Assembly (NCBI GenBank): GCA_021596325.1
Contig: JAKGDA010000031.1
Coordinates: forward strand, 191,264 to 255,263
Reading direction: 5' to 3'
DNA from: Parafenestella ontariensis
Taxonomy: Eukaryota > Ascomycota > Dothideomycetes > Pleosporales > Cucurbitariaceae
DNA: 64,000 nt
A program made the translations under genes and the position numbers. The notes under the pieces were generated by a model. It was not told the DNA's origin and did not search any database. It worked only from the letters and a program-made list of their open reading frames with translations. Of this stretch, positions 40,884-51,656 are shown piece after piece (the first letter of the stretch is position 1; each line of letters begins with the position of its first letter).

Positions 40884-42757
40884 TTACCCAGCGTGGGCCG
40901 ACGCACTTCCCCATTCGCGCGGGATGCTCGTAGCCCCAATTGGCAGTTGAAGCTCTGGGCTGTGTGGTATGACAGGCGGTGAACGCGCGGGATTGGAGAA
41001 GGCAGATCGAGCAAACTCTGAAAGAGAGATGCCCTGGGCAAGGGCCTGGTGTTGGTGTTGACGGAACTCCTCGAGGTCTGCGGCTTGCACGCGCTTAGGG
41101 TCATGGTACGTATAGGTCATCCTACCCTTTTCTCCAGGCAAGCCAGGTGCGCTGTACGTGGCAATACCAGTCTTCTCGTCGTATGAATCGTGGGTGGAGA
41201 CAAGGCGCTTTCCTCCCCCTCCAGGGAGATCGATGACAAAGGCCGGCATCATGAAGCCTGAGAAGGTTCCACGAAGTTCCTTGTCAAGCTTGATGATTTC
41301 ATGAAGCGGAGTGCGGAGATCTTCAATACCTGAGACCATATCACACTGGTAGATATAGTACTAGGCAGGTTGTCAGCAGAGATCGCAAGGGAAGTGTAGC
41401 TGGATGACAGGGCATATTGGTGAAGGCTTACAGGCTGGATGTTGATGTCCGAGAGGTTTGTGATGAGCTTGGAGAGTGCCGCGAAGCTATTGTTCACTCC
41501 CTTCAAGAGCACAGCTTGATTGCGCACAATAACGCCATGTTCAAAGAGCTTGTTTGCAGCCTTTCTCGTGACCCACGTGATTTCATTAGCGTTGTTGATG
41601 TGGGTATGGAGACAGACTTGTTTCCCCATGCGTCGGCCTTGTTTCGAAAGATCGATTAGTGTGTCGGTCCAGGGATCTGTCTCGTCGAGAATGCGGCCAG
41701 GTGCTACAGCAAGGCCTTTTGATGCAAAGCGGACGCGTCGAATGTGCGGGATATTTAGCAGGCTAACGAACGTCAGCATGACGACAAAGTTGAGCAAGCT
41801 ACTTACCGTTCACCAATATCTCTGAGGTCGTCAGGCCCCAAATAGTAGGCATCACCGCCGGAGACTACGATATCTTGAAGGTCCTCGTGGTTCTCAATAT
41901 ACTGAAAGACGACCTCCCACCGCTTGCGACTAGGCTTTTGTGGCCTTTTCTCCGCAGTCTCAGTCTTTGGACCCACTGCATACGACCGGGTGCAGAACCG
42001 ACAGTACACAGGACAAATCGAGGTTGCTAGTTCCGTTAGCGCACAGAAATAGACCGAGAGGGCGGCTGTGGCGTTGAAGCGTGCACCTTAGCGTACTCAC
42101 CCAAGAACAATGCCCTACCCGGGTATCGGTGAACCAGTCCTGGTACAGCTGCTGGGCGTTAGCAGCTAGTAACTTCATACTACGGTTTACTCACGACTAT
42201 CGTCTTCTTCGTGCAACGAGTCCAAGGTCAGGTGTTTATGATCTGGAACAATACCGCTCCTCAAGGGAAGGAATTGCCGGCGGATTGGATCGTCCAAGGG
42301 GTTGTTCCAGTCCACACGTGAGAGGATATGAGGAGTCAAGCGAATGGCCATAGGGGCCAGCTTGAGGGCAGCTACTGCATCCTCGATGAAGTCGTCCTTA
42401 GTTCTGACCTTCTTGAGCTGCTCGTTCTTCGTTGGACCTAGTGTGTCGGGCAATGTTTCCGAGAGAAAGCGGTAGAGCTTGTGTTTGTCTGAGACTGTGT
42501 TGCGTAGCTGGACATGTCAGTGATTCACATGAGCATTCCCTTTCACGGAGCCAATGTTAGAAAACGACACGACGTACCTGCCATCGGTAAGAGACGAAGT
42601 CATCAGTCGTAACATCCTTCCATGGCGGGATGTGGTCCCAGTAAGGCTTCTCGTCAACAAAGGTCGACTGGGCACGGTGTTGCTGTACTAGACGTGGCAG
42701 GCGCGCAATGCTCGGCCGCAGAGCCATGCTCTTTGCCGTGATGGTTGAGATGAACAT
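40884..42757 (-). CDS. Lysine 2,3-aminomutase-like radical SAM/PLP enzyme (KamA family)
   Basis: Six exons (42757-42578, 42507-42195, 42151-42101, 42026-41807, 41762-41432, 41360-40884) give 523 residues. The radical SAM cluster motif is Cys186-x3-Cys190-x2-Cys193 (SICPVYCRFCTRSY). Upstream is SPAVPGLVHRYPGRALFL and downstream IVVSGGDAYYLGPDDLRDI, both KamA hallmarks. The PLP lysine is Lys416 in LPGGGGK. Bacterial members move the alpha-amino group of lysine to C3 through a 5'-deoxyadenosyl radical; related enzymes use glutamate or other amino acids. The first 35 residues are basic, Ser/Arg-rich and free of acids, so mitochondrial import, where Fe-S clusters are made, is likely. The C-terminal 60 residues are a fungal extension. 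Substrate specificity cannot be read. The gene is divergent from GET2 across 1.07 kb. Confidence 0.88.
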
Positions 42758-43828
42758 GCCTTTGATCGTTCACGCACTCTACGATGTCGGTGAAAATACA
42801 AAACGGAAGGTTGAGGAAGGAAAGAAGAAAGTCGGAATGAATGGAACTGGGTGAAAAGGACTATTTGTCGAGCCCCCCTCGTCTCTGTTGTGAAACCAGA
42901 AGGAAGGTGTGGCTGCCAGCTTGTTATCTGAGTAAGAGCTATGAGGGCGGCCGGGGAAGGACCGACAGGGTCTTGTCGAGTGTGGTCCCGCAGTACGACG
43001 TTCTCGTCAAGCACAAGATGGTCGTTGTAGTCATACGATGCCCAAAGAAGTTTCGGTCAAGTGTGCTGGCAGCACGCCGAGTGTTTGTGGGCGTAGCGAG
43101 GCGACGGCGGTCTAGCATTGTGTGGCGCCTGCTTCCATGTGGCGCCATGGCGTGCGAGTAGAGGTGTAGGAAAACGAGGCGGTGATGGGGATGCTGATGC
43201 ATATATCACGCAGAAAACAGCCCTGTTCTAGGACAGAGTACATGACCAAAGTACCTTCTCGCGCGTGAAACGGACGAGCATCTTACACTACAGCTCTGGC
43301 GCGTGAGGGGGCAAATCCTGTATATTCAAGCGAGCTACTCATTTCCGAAGCCAAAGGGCTGGGTCAGCCAAGGAAGCGGTATCTCCATGTTCACGGTCGT
43401 AGGGTCCTGTCGGGACGCTGTCGTGCACCAGGACTTTGCCTCGAACGGCCATGGCGTGTTTCCAAGGTTTGGAAAGGCGAATACTTGATGCATCGGCGGC
43501 AAGCATCGGAGCGCACTCCTCGTGACGGGTTGATCAGGAGTGTGCAGGCGCAGGTCGAACCTATTAACACGATCGGTGAAGCGGGGCGGGAGGGCCGCAC
43601 CGCTGAGTGTAACGGTCTCGACACGGCCATGTGCGGCGGAGTGAATGATGAGCGGGTGAAGGTGGTTACACTGGCGTCTATTCTTCGCGCTACGTGCACG
43701 CGTGCATGCTTCCGTCTCCCTGCCAGCTGCCAAGCCGTATGATGACCTCAGCCTCCACCCCTCACAGGACCCCAAACTCACGATAATTCAACGTCGTCGC
43801 AGCTCAACCATTGCACGCCACAACCACA
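42758..43828. other. Divergent spacer between aminomutase and GET2
   Basis: GC-rich 1.07 kb with overlapping open frames on both strands (for example 43335-43781) but no domains. Probably two promoters. Confidence 0.4.
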
Positions 43829-44864
43829 ATGGCCGACGCACCCGCTTCAGCCGCCGTACCCGGAGAGTCGCCCGCGCAGACCAAGGCACGGCTGAGGAGA
43901 GAGCGGCTCGCAGCCAAAAGTGGAGCCTCTCGTCTGCAGCAGATCACAGCACTGCAGGGAGGACCGCCCAAATCTCTCAGTGAGCTTGAAAAGGATGTAC
44001 CAGGTACGGCTGTCTCTTCCAACCAGTCCACTTGGAGCACTGTCTCCTCAATAACCTGTCTCCACCAAACGAGAATAGACGGCTAACTGCGTCTCAGTCA
44101 AACCTTCGCCAGCCCCGTCTGGAACAGCCACGCCAGACCCCGACGAGATAGACATCTCTCAGCACCACTACACGCCCGCAGCTCAGCCTCGTCTCCCGTC
44201 TCCCTTTGCTTTCGATGGCAACCCAGCAGGCCCGTTTGCTCCAGGGCCAGGCCAAGGACCTGACGCGTCGCAAGATCCCATGATGGCTCTGATGCAGCAG
44301 ATGATGGGCGGCGGTGGTGCAGGCGGGTTTCCGGGCGGCGGCCCAGGACAGGCAGGCGCACCAGGACCCGGCGACCTCCCACCCGGTCTTGCGAACATCT
44401 TCTCTGCCATGAACGGAGGTGCTGCTGCTGCAGAGCCGACTCCGGAGCAATCGTCAGCCTGGCTCTGGCGCCTTGTGCACTCTATCTTCTCGCTTGGTCT
44501 TGCCGTCTACATTGTTCTACAGACCCCTTTCACGGGTTCAAAGCTATCACGCGACAATGTTGTCCTCGACGATGACTGGACCACTGCTCAGTCTACCCCT
44601 GCGCAGAGCTTCGCTCACTTCTTCTACCTCTTCGCGACTTTCGAGGTCGTTCTACAATCTTCACGCTATTTCATCGAAAAAGGCCAGTTACAGGGCAGCG
44701 GCATTCTCAGCACTGTCGCGGGCATACTCCCACCACCCTACGGCGGCTACGTGAGGACGATTGGCAGGTACAGCGTCATCTACAGCACAGTGGTTAGCGA
44801 CGCCATGGTCGTCGTGTTTGTGCTAGGCGCCACGAGCTGGTGGCGAGGTGCTGCTGTAGCTTGA
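43829..44864 (+). CDS. GET2: GET complex subunit Get2 (tail-anchored protein receptor)
   Basis: Two exons, 43829-44003 and 44098-44864, give 313 residues. The cytosolic N-terminus has a basic cluster (TKARLRRERLAAK), the Get3-binding element of Get2/CAML proteins, followed by SRLQQITALQGG. A Gly/Pro/Ala/Met-rich linker leads to three membrane segments: around LVHSIFSLGLAVYIVLQ, FAHFFYLFATFEVVLQ and YSVIYSTVVSDAMVVVFVLG. Get2 with Get1 forms the ER receptor that accepts tail-anchored proteins from Get3. The length is near the fungal norm. Get2 sequences diverge fast, so the assignment relies on the N-terminal motif plus topology. An in-frame codon upstream of 43829 is not an ATG. Confidence 0.83.
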
Positions 44865-45586
44865 ATCACCACCAGTTGTTCCTTCCGCATATCTAGACAC
44901 CAACCAGAAGAAAAAAATGGTATAACATGACATGATCTAACTACCCGCCTGCCTCTCTCCATGCGCGCACGACATGCGGCGCTCCCACTGTACCTCACAA
45001 GCAGCCACTCAGTGCCCTCGCATGCAAGGCAACGAAACACCAAACCACTCACGCATCGAAATATGCACGTGCATTCATGTACATCATACTCTCGTCGTTT
45101 ACGAGTACCAGGCTCCGCACCATGCAGTGCTCTCTCGCTGTGTGATATCTGTACGATATACGCAAACCATACCCTGGTACAAATAATGTGCAAACTCGTC
45201 AGATTACACACAGATTTTTTTGGTGCATAAAAAATGTGTTTGGTGCTTTGGTTGGTTGGTGGGTGGAACTGGGGCTGGAAATGTGCATCCGTTTAGACTA
45301 CGATTGTACGATAGCAACGTCTTGGAGAGATGATGGCATGGTAGGGTGGTATAGAGCAAGACGGATGAACGTCTGTTTTGCAGTGAAAAACGCATATATA
45401 TATGTATGCATCATTAATCAGTTCCAATGTGCCCTTTAGTCAATGCTTTAGTCTTTGGTGTAATATACACATACATGTTACTTAATACAGCCAGTCAGTC
45501 CTTTTGCACATCCTCCCACGAAAATGCTATGCAAAATACTCTTTCTCTCACAAACACGCCATACTCGTACACTCCATCCCCCTCAC
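44865..45586. other. Intergenic region, no gene recognised
   Basis: Convergent spacer between GET2 and the mL61 gene. Short overlapping frames only. Confidence 0.4.
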
Positions 45587-46556
45587 TTAAGCCACACTCG
45601 GCACCTCCCCCCTCGCCAACTTAAGCAGCTCCGCCTCCCTCCTCACCTTCATCAACTTCTCCCTAACCTCAACCCGATCCTTCTCACTCCTCTCCTTAAA
45701 CGCCTCAATCTCCCGCATCTCCGCAACCTCCTGCTCCGTCATCTTCAGCTCCTGCGCGCCCGTCCGGGCTACTAGCATCTCCAGTATCTCGTACTCGGCC
45801 TTGTCGCGGATGTCGATGGTGTGCGTGGGCGGTGTGGTGTCGGGCGTGAGCGAGTTGCGGGCGTTGGGCGTGCCTGAAGGGGGGGCGGTGGAGGGTTGTT
45901 GGGCGGTGGGAGAAGATGTGGAGGATGCGGTGGGTTGGGTCTTTGTTGAGGTGTAGATGTGCAGGAGGGAGGGGCCCGCGGGGTCGGTGTGCCGGGAGAT
46001 GGAGATGGGGATGGAGGGGTTGCGGTATTTTATTCGCGGGAGCATTTCGCGCCAGAATTTTCTGGGTTGGAAAGTTAGTTAGGTTGTTGCGTTGTGGTTT
46101 TGTCTTGTTTGGTGCTGGCTGCTCGTCGTATCGCATGTGAGCTGCTTTGATGCCTTCACCCGGGAAGGGAGTGGAAGGGTTTTGGACATGTTCCTCTTCT
46201 ATGCTTTACTGGGCGAATGGAAGGGAATTGCAAACCTACCTCGCTCCTCGATGTCCTCCATATATCTTCGCACTAAACTCCATACTAATCTTCGACACCT
46301 CTTTCGGCAATATGAGAGCGCCTGGCCCACATCTTATCCATAACAACTGTGTTTCCTAGTGTCAGCAACATCTCCCTTATCTTCGTAGAGCGGGGAAACG
46401 ATCAGGGCAAGCGGACGGTGGTCTCGGAGGTGTCTTCGGAGGTGAGATTCGTACCTTCTGTAGGGCTGTTAGCTGCGCTCAATGTTTACACTAATCAATG
46501 GGGCGCTTCTGATTTACCTCGTGTAGTTTGCGCATGCGCTTTAATATGTGGACCAT
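45587..46556 (-). CDS. MRP49: Mitochondrial ribosomal protein mL61 (MRP49 family), with an 18-nt micro-exon
   Basis: Four exons (46556-46518, 46472-46455, 46346-46240, 46061-45587) give 212 residues. They join as MVHILKRMRKLHE, LTALQK, then LLWIRCGPGALILPKEVSKI to YGGHRGAR and KFWREMLPRIKYRNPSIP. This is the L51/S25/CI-B8 thioredoxin-like domain of yeast MRP49, and the usual fungal N-terminus is reproduced only if the 18-nt exon is included. The C-terminal part has a Ser/Thr/Pro linker and a charged coiled coil (EQEVAEMREIEAFKERSEKDR). It is a component of the mitochondrial large ribosomal subunit. Introns are 45, 108 and 178 nt, all GT-AG and phase-consistent. The third is long and G/T-rich. 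Confidence 0.85.
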
Positions 46557-46944
46557 GGCTGCGGTGATGTGAGTTGCAGTTGGAGTTGCGGAGCTCAAGC
46601 GTCGCGAGATTTTGAGATTCAGTTTAGCGCGACTTCGTCTTGGCGCATATCACCGCTCCTTGTAAATAGAGGCATGGTCTTTGGCGACGCTTCATGGGGA
46701 AGGTAAATTGAATAAACTTGTAATCGCGATTTTACTGACGCCTCCCTATATATCTTGCACTATATTAAGCCGCGATCATCCTAGATCACCCTCTTCCTTT
46801 TCCCAGCTTCGCCGTTGTAGAACCCAACCCTAACCCATCCAAAAGCAACATTCGAAATTACAAACTGGTATATGGTAATCCAACCCTATAAGCAATTATA
46901 CATCTGTCCTCGCCGAAGCGAGCAAGCAGCGGCAGTTGAATGAA
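46557..46944. other. Intergenic region, no gene recognised
   Basis: Spacer between the mL61 start and the 3' end of the thioredoxin-like gene; both are on the minus strand. Confidence 0.4.
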
Positions 46945-47860
46945 TTACTGGGCTGGTGCTGCAGCACGCTGCTCTTGAGCAGTGGGCCCAGCCATACGCT
47001 TGCCCCTAGAATACTATCAGCACACTATATTGGAAATGGTCTGAGAGTGGAACTTACATAAACGACCTGCTGAGGAACGAGATCAAGATCATTGGCATCC
47101 ACGAGGGCATCTTCGCGAAACCCCAAGTGGCATAGCCGTAGGGAATCGCCAGATTGTACTGCTGGAGCAGACCGTTAAACGGGTGGAAGAGGCCCTCATA
47201 CGGCTCAACCTTCTCGATCTCGTTATCAACGACAAGCGTTTTGAAGGTCTCGGTCGTGGTAGAGGTGCGGTTCAAGGGCTTGTAGCGCACAGTTGGAGCG
47301 GGCGCGGACTGATCAGCCAAAGGCTTGGGAATCTGGAAGTAGTAGAGCGACGGGGCGCCAACGGACCACGAATTGCAGAGAATGTTCTCCGTCTCGCAGT
47401 CAAGGTAGGCGAATTTGGGCGCATTTGGCTTTGCAGCGAGGATTGGGAGAGATGCCTGATGTCATGTCAGCTTGGTGGTTCGGAGTCGCCTGAGCGAGCC
47501 GGGCGTGGTACGTACGTTCCAGGCCTTGGTCGCATTGCCACAGAAGCCAAAACATGTCGTGTTGCCGCCAGTGACGAAAACCAACCAGTCTTGCGTTGTG
47601 GGCGCGCTGACCGTGGGATCAACAGTCAGGACCTCTTTCCAGTTCTCTAGGGTGAGCGGGTACTGGATGGCCTCCGCAGCCTTAGCCGCAGCTTTGGATG
47701 ATGCCGCATCGACTGGCGCAGACGGCGCAGCAGGAATGGCAGAGGACACAGCAGCAGTAGCCTTGTTGAAGAATCCCTTGACCTTTTCGAGCAGTGGGAC
47801 CTGCTCTTCAGCGAGAGCAAGCGCCGGCAGGGCGAGCAGGAGTGATGATGAGAAGCGCAT
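46945..47860 (-). CDS. Secretory-pathway thioredoxin-like membrane protein
   Basis: Three exons (47860-47516, 47455-47058, 47005-46945) give 267 residues. A signal peptide of about 17 residues precedes a helical Ala-rich segment. A thioredoxin-like core follows: WLVFVTGGNTTCFGFCGNATKAW has a strand followed by a Cys pair (C-F-G-F-C), and KFAYLDCETENILCNSW with a further Cys pair and SLYYFQIP fit the following helix and strand. One hydrophobic segment near the C-terminus (WMPMILISFLSRSFM) suggests a membrane anchor with a short cytosolic tail ending KRMAGPTAQEQRAAAPAQ. It resembles uncharacterised conserved fungal ER proteins. The Cys spacing (CxxxC) differs from the CxxC of oxidoreductases, so redox activity is doubtful. 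Confidence 0.72.
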
Positions 47861-48530
47861 TGTGGCGTTGTATGAGGATGGAGATGTTGGAGTTGGAAAG
47901 TTGTTATGGGCCCGGCTGCCTGATGATGTAAACAGGGTCCACGGAGCGATCGCGAAATGTGGGGGACACTGCACGTCACAGGTAGCAGGTTTCTAAAACG
48001 ATGGAAGAATAGGCCAGGTGTCTACAGTCGCATCAACTGTGTTATGAAGATTGAAGATGGGCTTCGAACTGACAGTGACAGGCCAGCAGGATAGGGATGG
48101 AATTAGTAGGCGCGATGGATCACTCTGTTTGCGCTTGGCGGCCCAAGGTTGCGAAATTGATTAAGCTTGGGCCAGCTCTCCACCTGTTTGCCGTAAGCAT
48201 TCGCTCCAGTCGGAGTTATGGCATCCATCTTGATCTTCCACCAAGTCATTTCATTTGCGCTCCTGCTTATTCGCTACAATGGTAGCATCAGGTTCTAACT
48301 CCATGTAACCGCTCTTATGGATTTGTTTCTTCGATGAAGCAAAATCTTCTATACGCTCGCGATTGTTACCATATTGGATGCAATCTGGTCTTATTCACCG
48401 TCAAGCGGGTCACCGTACCTGAACCAGTCCACATTGCGTGCTCTCGATGCGTTGTATACCACTGAGATCAATCCTACAATTACACATTAAGATCACAAAC
48501 AGAGCAGGCAAGCTCGAATAAACAACACCT
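47861..48530. other. Intergenic region, no gene recognised
   Basis: Upstream of the thioredoxin-like gene. No domain-bearing frame seen. Confidence 0.4.
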
Positions 48531-48860
48531 CTTTGCCCTCTTCATCACAACTTGTTTCGTTCAGGCTTCAGCTGCCTTCTTGTCACCACCATCACTTCTC
48601 TGAATCCACAGAACCATGCACGAATGTCTATTAACAGTACAAGTATGAACATTCGACCTTCAATGACGTCTCTCTTAAGGGTCTCTCCGTCAAGGAACAA
48701 CGCAAGTTGATCACCCGCAACGTCAAGAGCCACGACGGCGGCGTCATCGACGAGTTCAACAAGAAGATCGGCGACAACACCACACCATCAAGGTCACCTG
48801 GATGTCAAGATAGCCTGGATAACTACAACGACTTTTCCGACCTAGTCAAGCAATTGCAAA
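48531..48860 (+). pseudogene. Possible decayed gene of a small secreted protein
   Basis: A frame from about 48527 reads a signal-peptide-like stretch (HLFALFITTCFVQASAAFL) but has no ATG. After a CTATTAACAG acceptor-like site at about 48636, another open stretch encodes YKYEHSTFNDVSLKGLSV, then RNVKSHDGGVIDEFNKKIGD. A one-base frame change near 48783 would lead to a prompt end (TIKVTWMSR, stop). The pieces suggest a former two-exon gene. No family is recognised and the reconstruction is tentative. Confidence 0.25.
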
Positions 48861-49060
48861 CAGTACTGAAAACCTCCAGCCTCCCCTATCAGCTCCTCCG
48901 CAAAATCCCAACATCTACTCCTGCTCCACTTCAACCCCTTCCCTTATTTTCCCAAGTTCCCCCAATCCCAACTTGGCCTCGCAACATGAGCAGCCAGCTC
49001 CGACAACATCCCACCATCATCATCCCCATCATCTGCTTAAATCGTAAGCTTACCACCCAC

Positions 49061-51136
49061 CTAAGAAATAAACATAAAACACCAACTTAACTCACCGGCA
49101 TCCAACCCACCACCCGACATCACCTCACCATCAACATTCTCTACCGTCCTAGACGCTACAATCAGTAAATTTCCCTCAACACTCCTCATCTCAGCCCGCT
49201 TCACAGACTTCAAGTTCGACTTCAAGTGCAAGTGCGCACCCCTACCTTGAGCTACATTCCCCCCTCCCAGCAGACGCAAACCTTCTAAATGCGCTCTGAT
49301 ATCTCGATTCGGACTCCGCGATGGCGCGTCTGACTCATCGTCCGATTCTGCTGAGCTCCAGGTTCGATCGGAAGGGTCTGGACTCTTCTCCTGGGCTTGT
49401 TCTTGCTCTTCGACGTCGTGGCTGTGCGGTGTCGACTCGTATGCGGGGCTAGTTGGGCTGGTTGTGGGCTTGGGGTTTTGCGATGATTTGGTGACTGCGC
49501 GCAGTTTTTTGCCGCGGTGGATCTCGCTCAGTAGATTGGTAGGTATACTGGTGGTTGGTTTAGATAGCGGCGATGCTGCAGTGGGTGGTGGTTGTGGTGG
49601 CGGGGGAGGAGGACCAGGAGGAGGGGGTGGTGGTGACCTTGCATTTTCAGGAGGTGGGTTGTAGTAGCTTGCGGCTTCCCCAAGTGCAGGCGAGCTCGAC
49701 TCTTGTTGGATGTTCGGCTCTTCTGAGGTTTGAGGTGGTGGTCTTGGAATATGCTTTGGGACAGGAGACGACATATGGTCCCATTCGGATTGAACTGGAC
49801 GGGGCGGCGTAGGAGAAGGAGGCTGTGGTTGAAGTACCAAAGGCGGTGCTTCTGGAGCAATTGGAGTCTGCTGCCCCAGAGAACGATCTACGGTAGTCGG
49901 GGGCACGATCCGGATATCAGGATTCGGTTCCTGGCCGTTAGGCTCACCGGCAGCTGCTTGCACCTGCCGCTGATTCGTTTCGTCTCTCGCGCGGCCTTCG
50001 TGTGAACTAAGTTTACCACGTCTTTCATCCATCTCTTCGACGTCCCTTCCCCTACCCCTATCATCTCTTCCCCGGCCATCTTTCCTCCTTCTCCCATCCC
50101 CACGACCACTGCGATCACCTTCCCTGCCCTTCTCTTTGTTTCTCTGCTCTGCAATACCAGAGTCCCTGTTACCAGCCTTCTTACCTCTCATATCGTTAAT
50201 CTTCTTCTCAAACATACCCTTCGATCTATGTCCCGCTTCATGTTCGGCTTTGATATGCTTGTAGGTTTGTATAAAGTGGTCGCCCAAGCCAAGGGCTAGA
50301 CCCTTCTTCAGCTTGAATTTAGGCAAATCGCCAAAGGGCGTTCCATCCGGACCTACTCTGCCGGCTGGCGGTGGTGGGCTAGGTCGTCGACGGTGGTGGT
50401 GAGACTTCGAGCGCTGTCTTCGGGTGTCATCACGACGAGGACGTTTGCCATCTAGATCTGTTCTTCGTCTTGGTGGAGAGTCAGATATCCTTGCTCGGAC
50501 TGGGCGTGGGCTAGGCGGTCTGTGATGGCGAGGCGTGCTTGAGCGGTATGACTGGTTGTGGTCGTCCGTAGGCAACGTCCCTCGTGGTCCTGCTCCACCT
50601 GCCACCATGTGCCGCGGGTCATTGTCAGGAGGTCCTTCAGTAACGGGATCTGGAATCTTGCGTTCTCGGCTTCGCCTCCTCTCTTTCTTCGAGGACACTT
50701 CGCGATGTTTTTCTCGAGAACGGTCCCGACGTCGCTCTCGGGATCTGTCTCGCTGTCCATCCCTCCCTCCATCTTTCCGCCTTTCCCGCGACCGATCACG
50801 GTGTCTACCATCCTTCTTATCACGCCCTGAATCTCGATCCCTCGAACGATGCCGATGCCTCTCACGTGACCTATCACAAGGCCGATGCCTCTGCCGTTCT
50901 CTCTCTTTATCCCCCATCCTTCCTCTCCCTTCCTTCCGCTCCTGTTCCTTGTCTTTCGCCTCCCTCGCCTCCTCCTCCTTATGCAGCCGATAAATCCTAA
51001 TCTCTTCAACCACTCCCTCAAGAATCAACCTACCCGTACCGACACTACTGAGGTGCGGGTCTCTTTCACGGCGGCCGGCGAGTAAGTCTTGAATGCGGGT
51101 GTGGACTGCTTTGCGGTACGCTTCGGAGTCTGGCAT
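49061..51136 (-). CDS. RS-domain, proline-rich protein with a WH2 actin-binding motif
   Basis: A single open frame of 691 residues. Residues 1-60 form a short helical domain (YRKAVHTRIQDLLAGRRERD, then VVEEIRIYRLHKEEEAR). Residues about 70-170 are an RS/RD/RE-rich region. A conserved-looking block follows near 290 (FKLKKGLALGLGDHFIQTYKH). After charged repeats comes a long poly-Pro tract, then at about 533-546 LLSEIHRGKKLRAV, a good match to the WH2 consensus (LLxxIxxGxxLRxV). Poly-Pro followed by WH2 is the layout of verprolin/WIP and WASP proteins, but an RS region of the splicing-factor type is not expected there. The last residues (ELSWCFMFIS) may be intron read-through from a GTGAGT at 49095, but the candidate intron of 35 nt is too short to accept. 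Confidence 0.65.
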   Translation of the reverse strand: MPDSEAYRKAVHTRIQDLLAGRRERDPHLSSVGTGRLILEGVVEEIRIYRLHKEEEAREAKDKEQERKEGRGRMGDKERERQRHRPCDRSRERHRHRSRDRDSGRDKKDGRHRDRSRERRKDGGRDGQRDRSRERRRDRSREKHREVSSKKERRRSRERKIPDPVTEGPPDNDPRHMVAGGAGPRGTLPTDDHNQSYRSSTPRHHRPPSPRPVRARISDSPPRRRTDLDGKRPRRDDTRRQRSKSHHHRRRPSPPPPAGRVGPDGTPFGDLPKFKLKKGLALGLGDHFIQTYKHIKAEHEAGHRSKGMFEKKINDMRGKKAGNRDSGIAEQRNKEKGREGDRSGRGDGRRRKDGRGRDDRGRGRDVEEMDERRGKLSSHEGRARDETNQRQVQAAAGEPNGQEPNPDIRIVPPTTVDRSLGQQTPIAPEAPPLVLQPQPPSPTPPRPVQSEWDHMSSPVPKHIPRPPPQTSEEPNIQQESSSPALGEAASYYNPPPENARSPPPPPPGPPPPPPQPPPTAASPLSKPTTSIPTNLLSEIHRGKKLRAVTKSSQNPKPTTSPTSPAYESTPHSHDVEEQEQAQEKSPDPSDRTWSSAESDDESDAPSRSPNRDIRAHLEGLRLLGGGNVAQGRGAHLHLKSNLKSVKRAEMRSVEGNLLIVASRTVENVDGEVMSGGGLDAGELSWCFMFIS

Positions 51137-51656
51137 CGAGGTGCGGTGTTGAAGAGGGCATTTTCAGAGGAGGGGTGGGGTGGGAGGGGGGGTTAAGGGA
51201 TGTGCGTGTGTGATGGTGGCGGTTTGTGAAGGGGGAGGTCATGAGGTGGTAGCAAGCGGATAAGGATGTAATGGGGCATGTGTGAAGAGTGTGCGTTGGA
51301 CTACGAACGAGCCGACGTATGAGACTACACACGATATGGACTGGATAGCCATCTGCGATTTTCACATTACTACGAATTTATCATGCTGCTCTAGACTTAG
51401 TAGAATGTAGTAACTAGGCACGCAGAATTCTATTCACGCACGATGCAAACAGCACATCATCACCGCAGTTCGTAACAGAAGTCTCAACGCAATCATCATA
51501 AAACTATCAAAGGCTTAAAACTACGCAAAATTCCCCCCATCTATCTAAAAACAATCGCCCAAATGCAAACGATTCACATAACGCACAATACAACACACAT
51601 GCAACCCACCACGCTGTCACGCCACCCTCATAAACTTTTCCCATGAACGATCATCC
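51137..51656. other. Intergenic region, no gene recognised
   Basis: Spacer between two minus-strand genes. No feature seen apart from C/A-rich tracts. Confidence 0.4.

Noticed and set aside
43335..43781. Minus-strand frame of 148 residues in the aminomutase-GET2 spacer
   Set aside because: Arg/Pro/His-rich text typical of chance frames in GC-rich promoters.
49050..49095. Possible C-terminal intron in the WH2/RS gene giving an end GLDAGGW
   Set aside because: Donor and acceptor look fair, but the intron would be 35 nt, shorter than any other in the window.
50400..51000. Arg-rich repeats on one strand and Ser/Pro-rich frame on the other as separate genes
   Set aside because: The plus-strand frame (50535-50993) is the mirror of RS/RD codons of the minus-strand gene.
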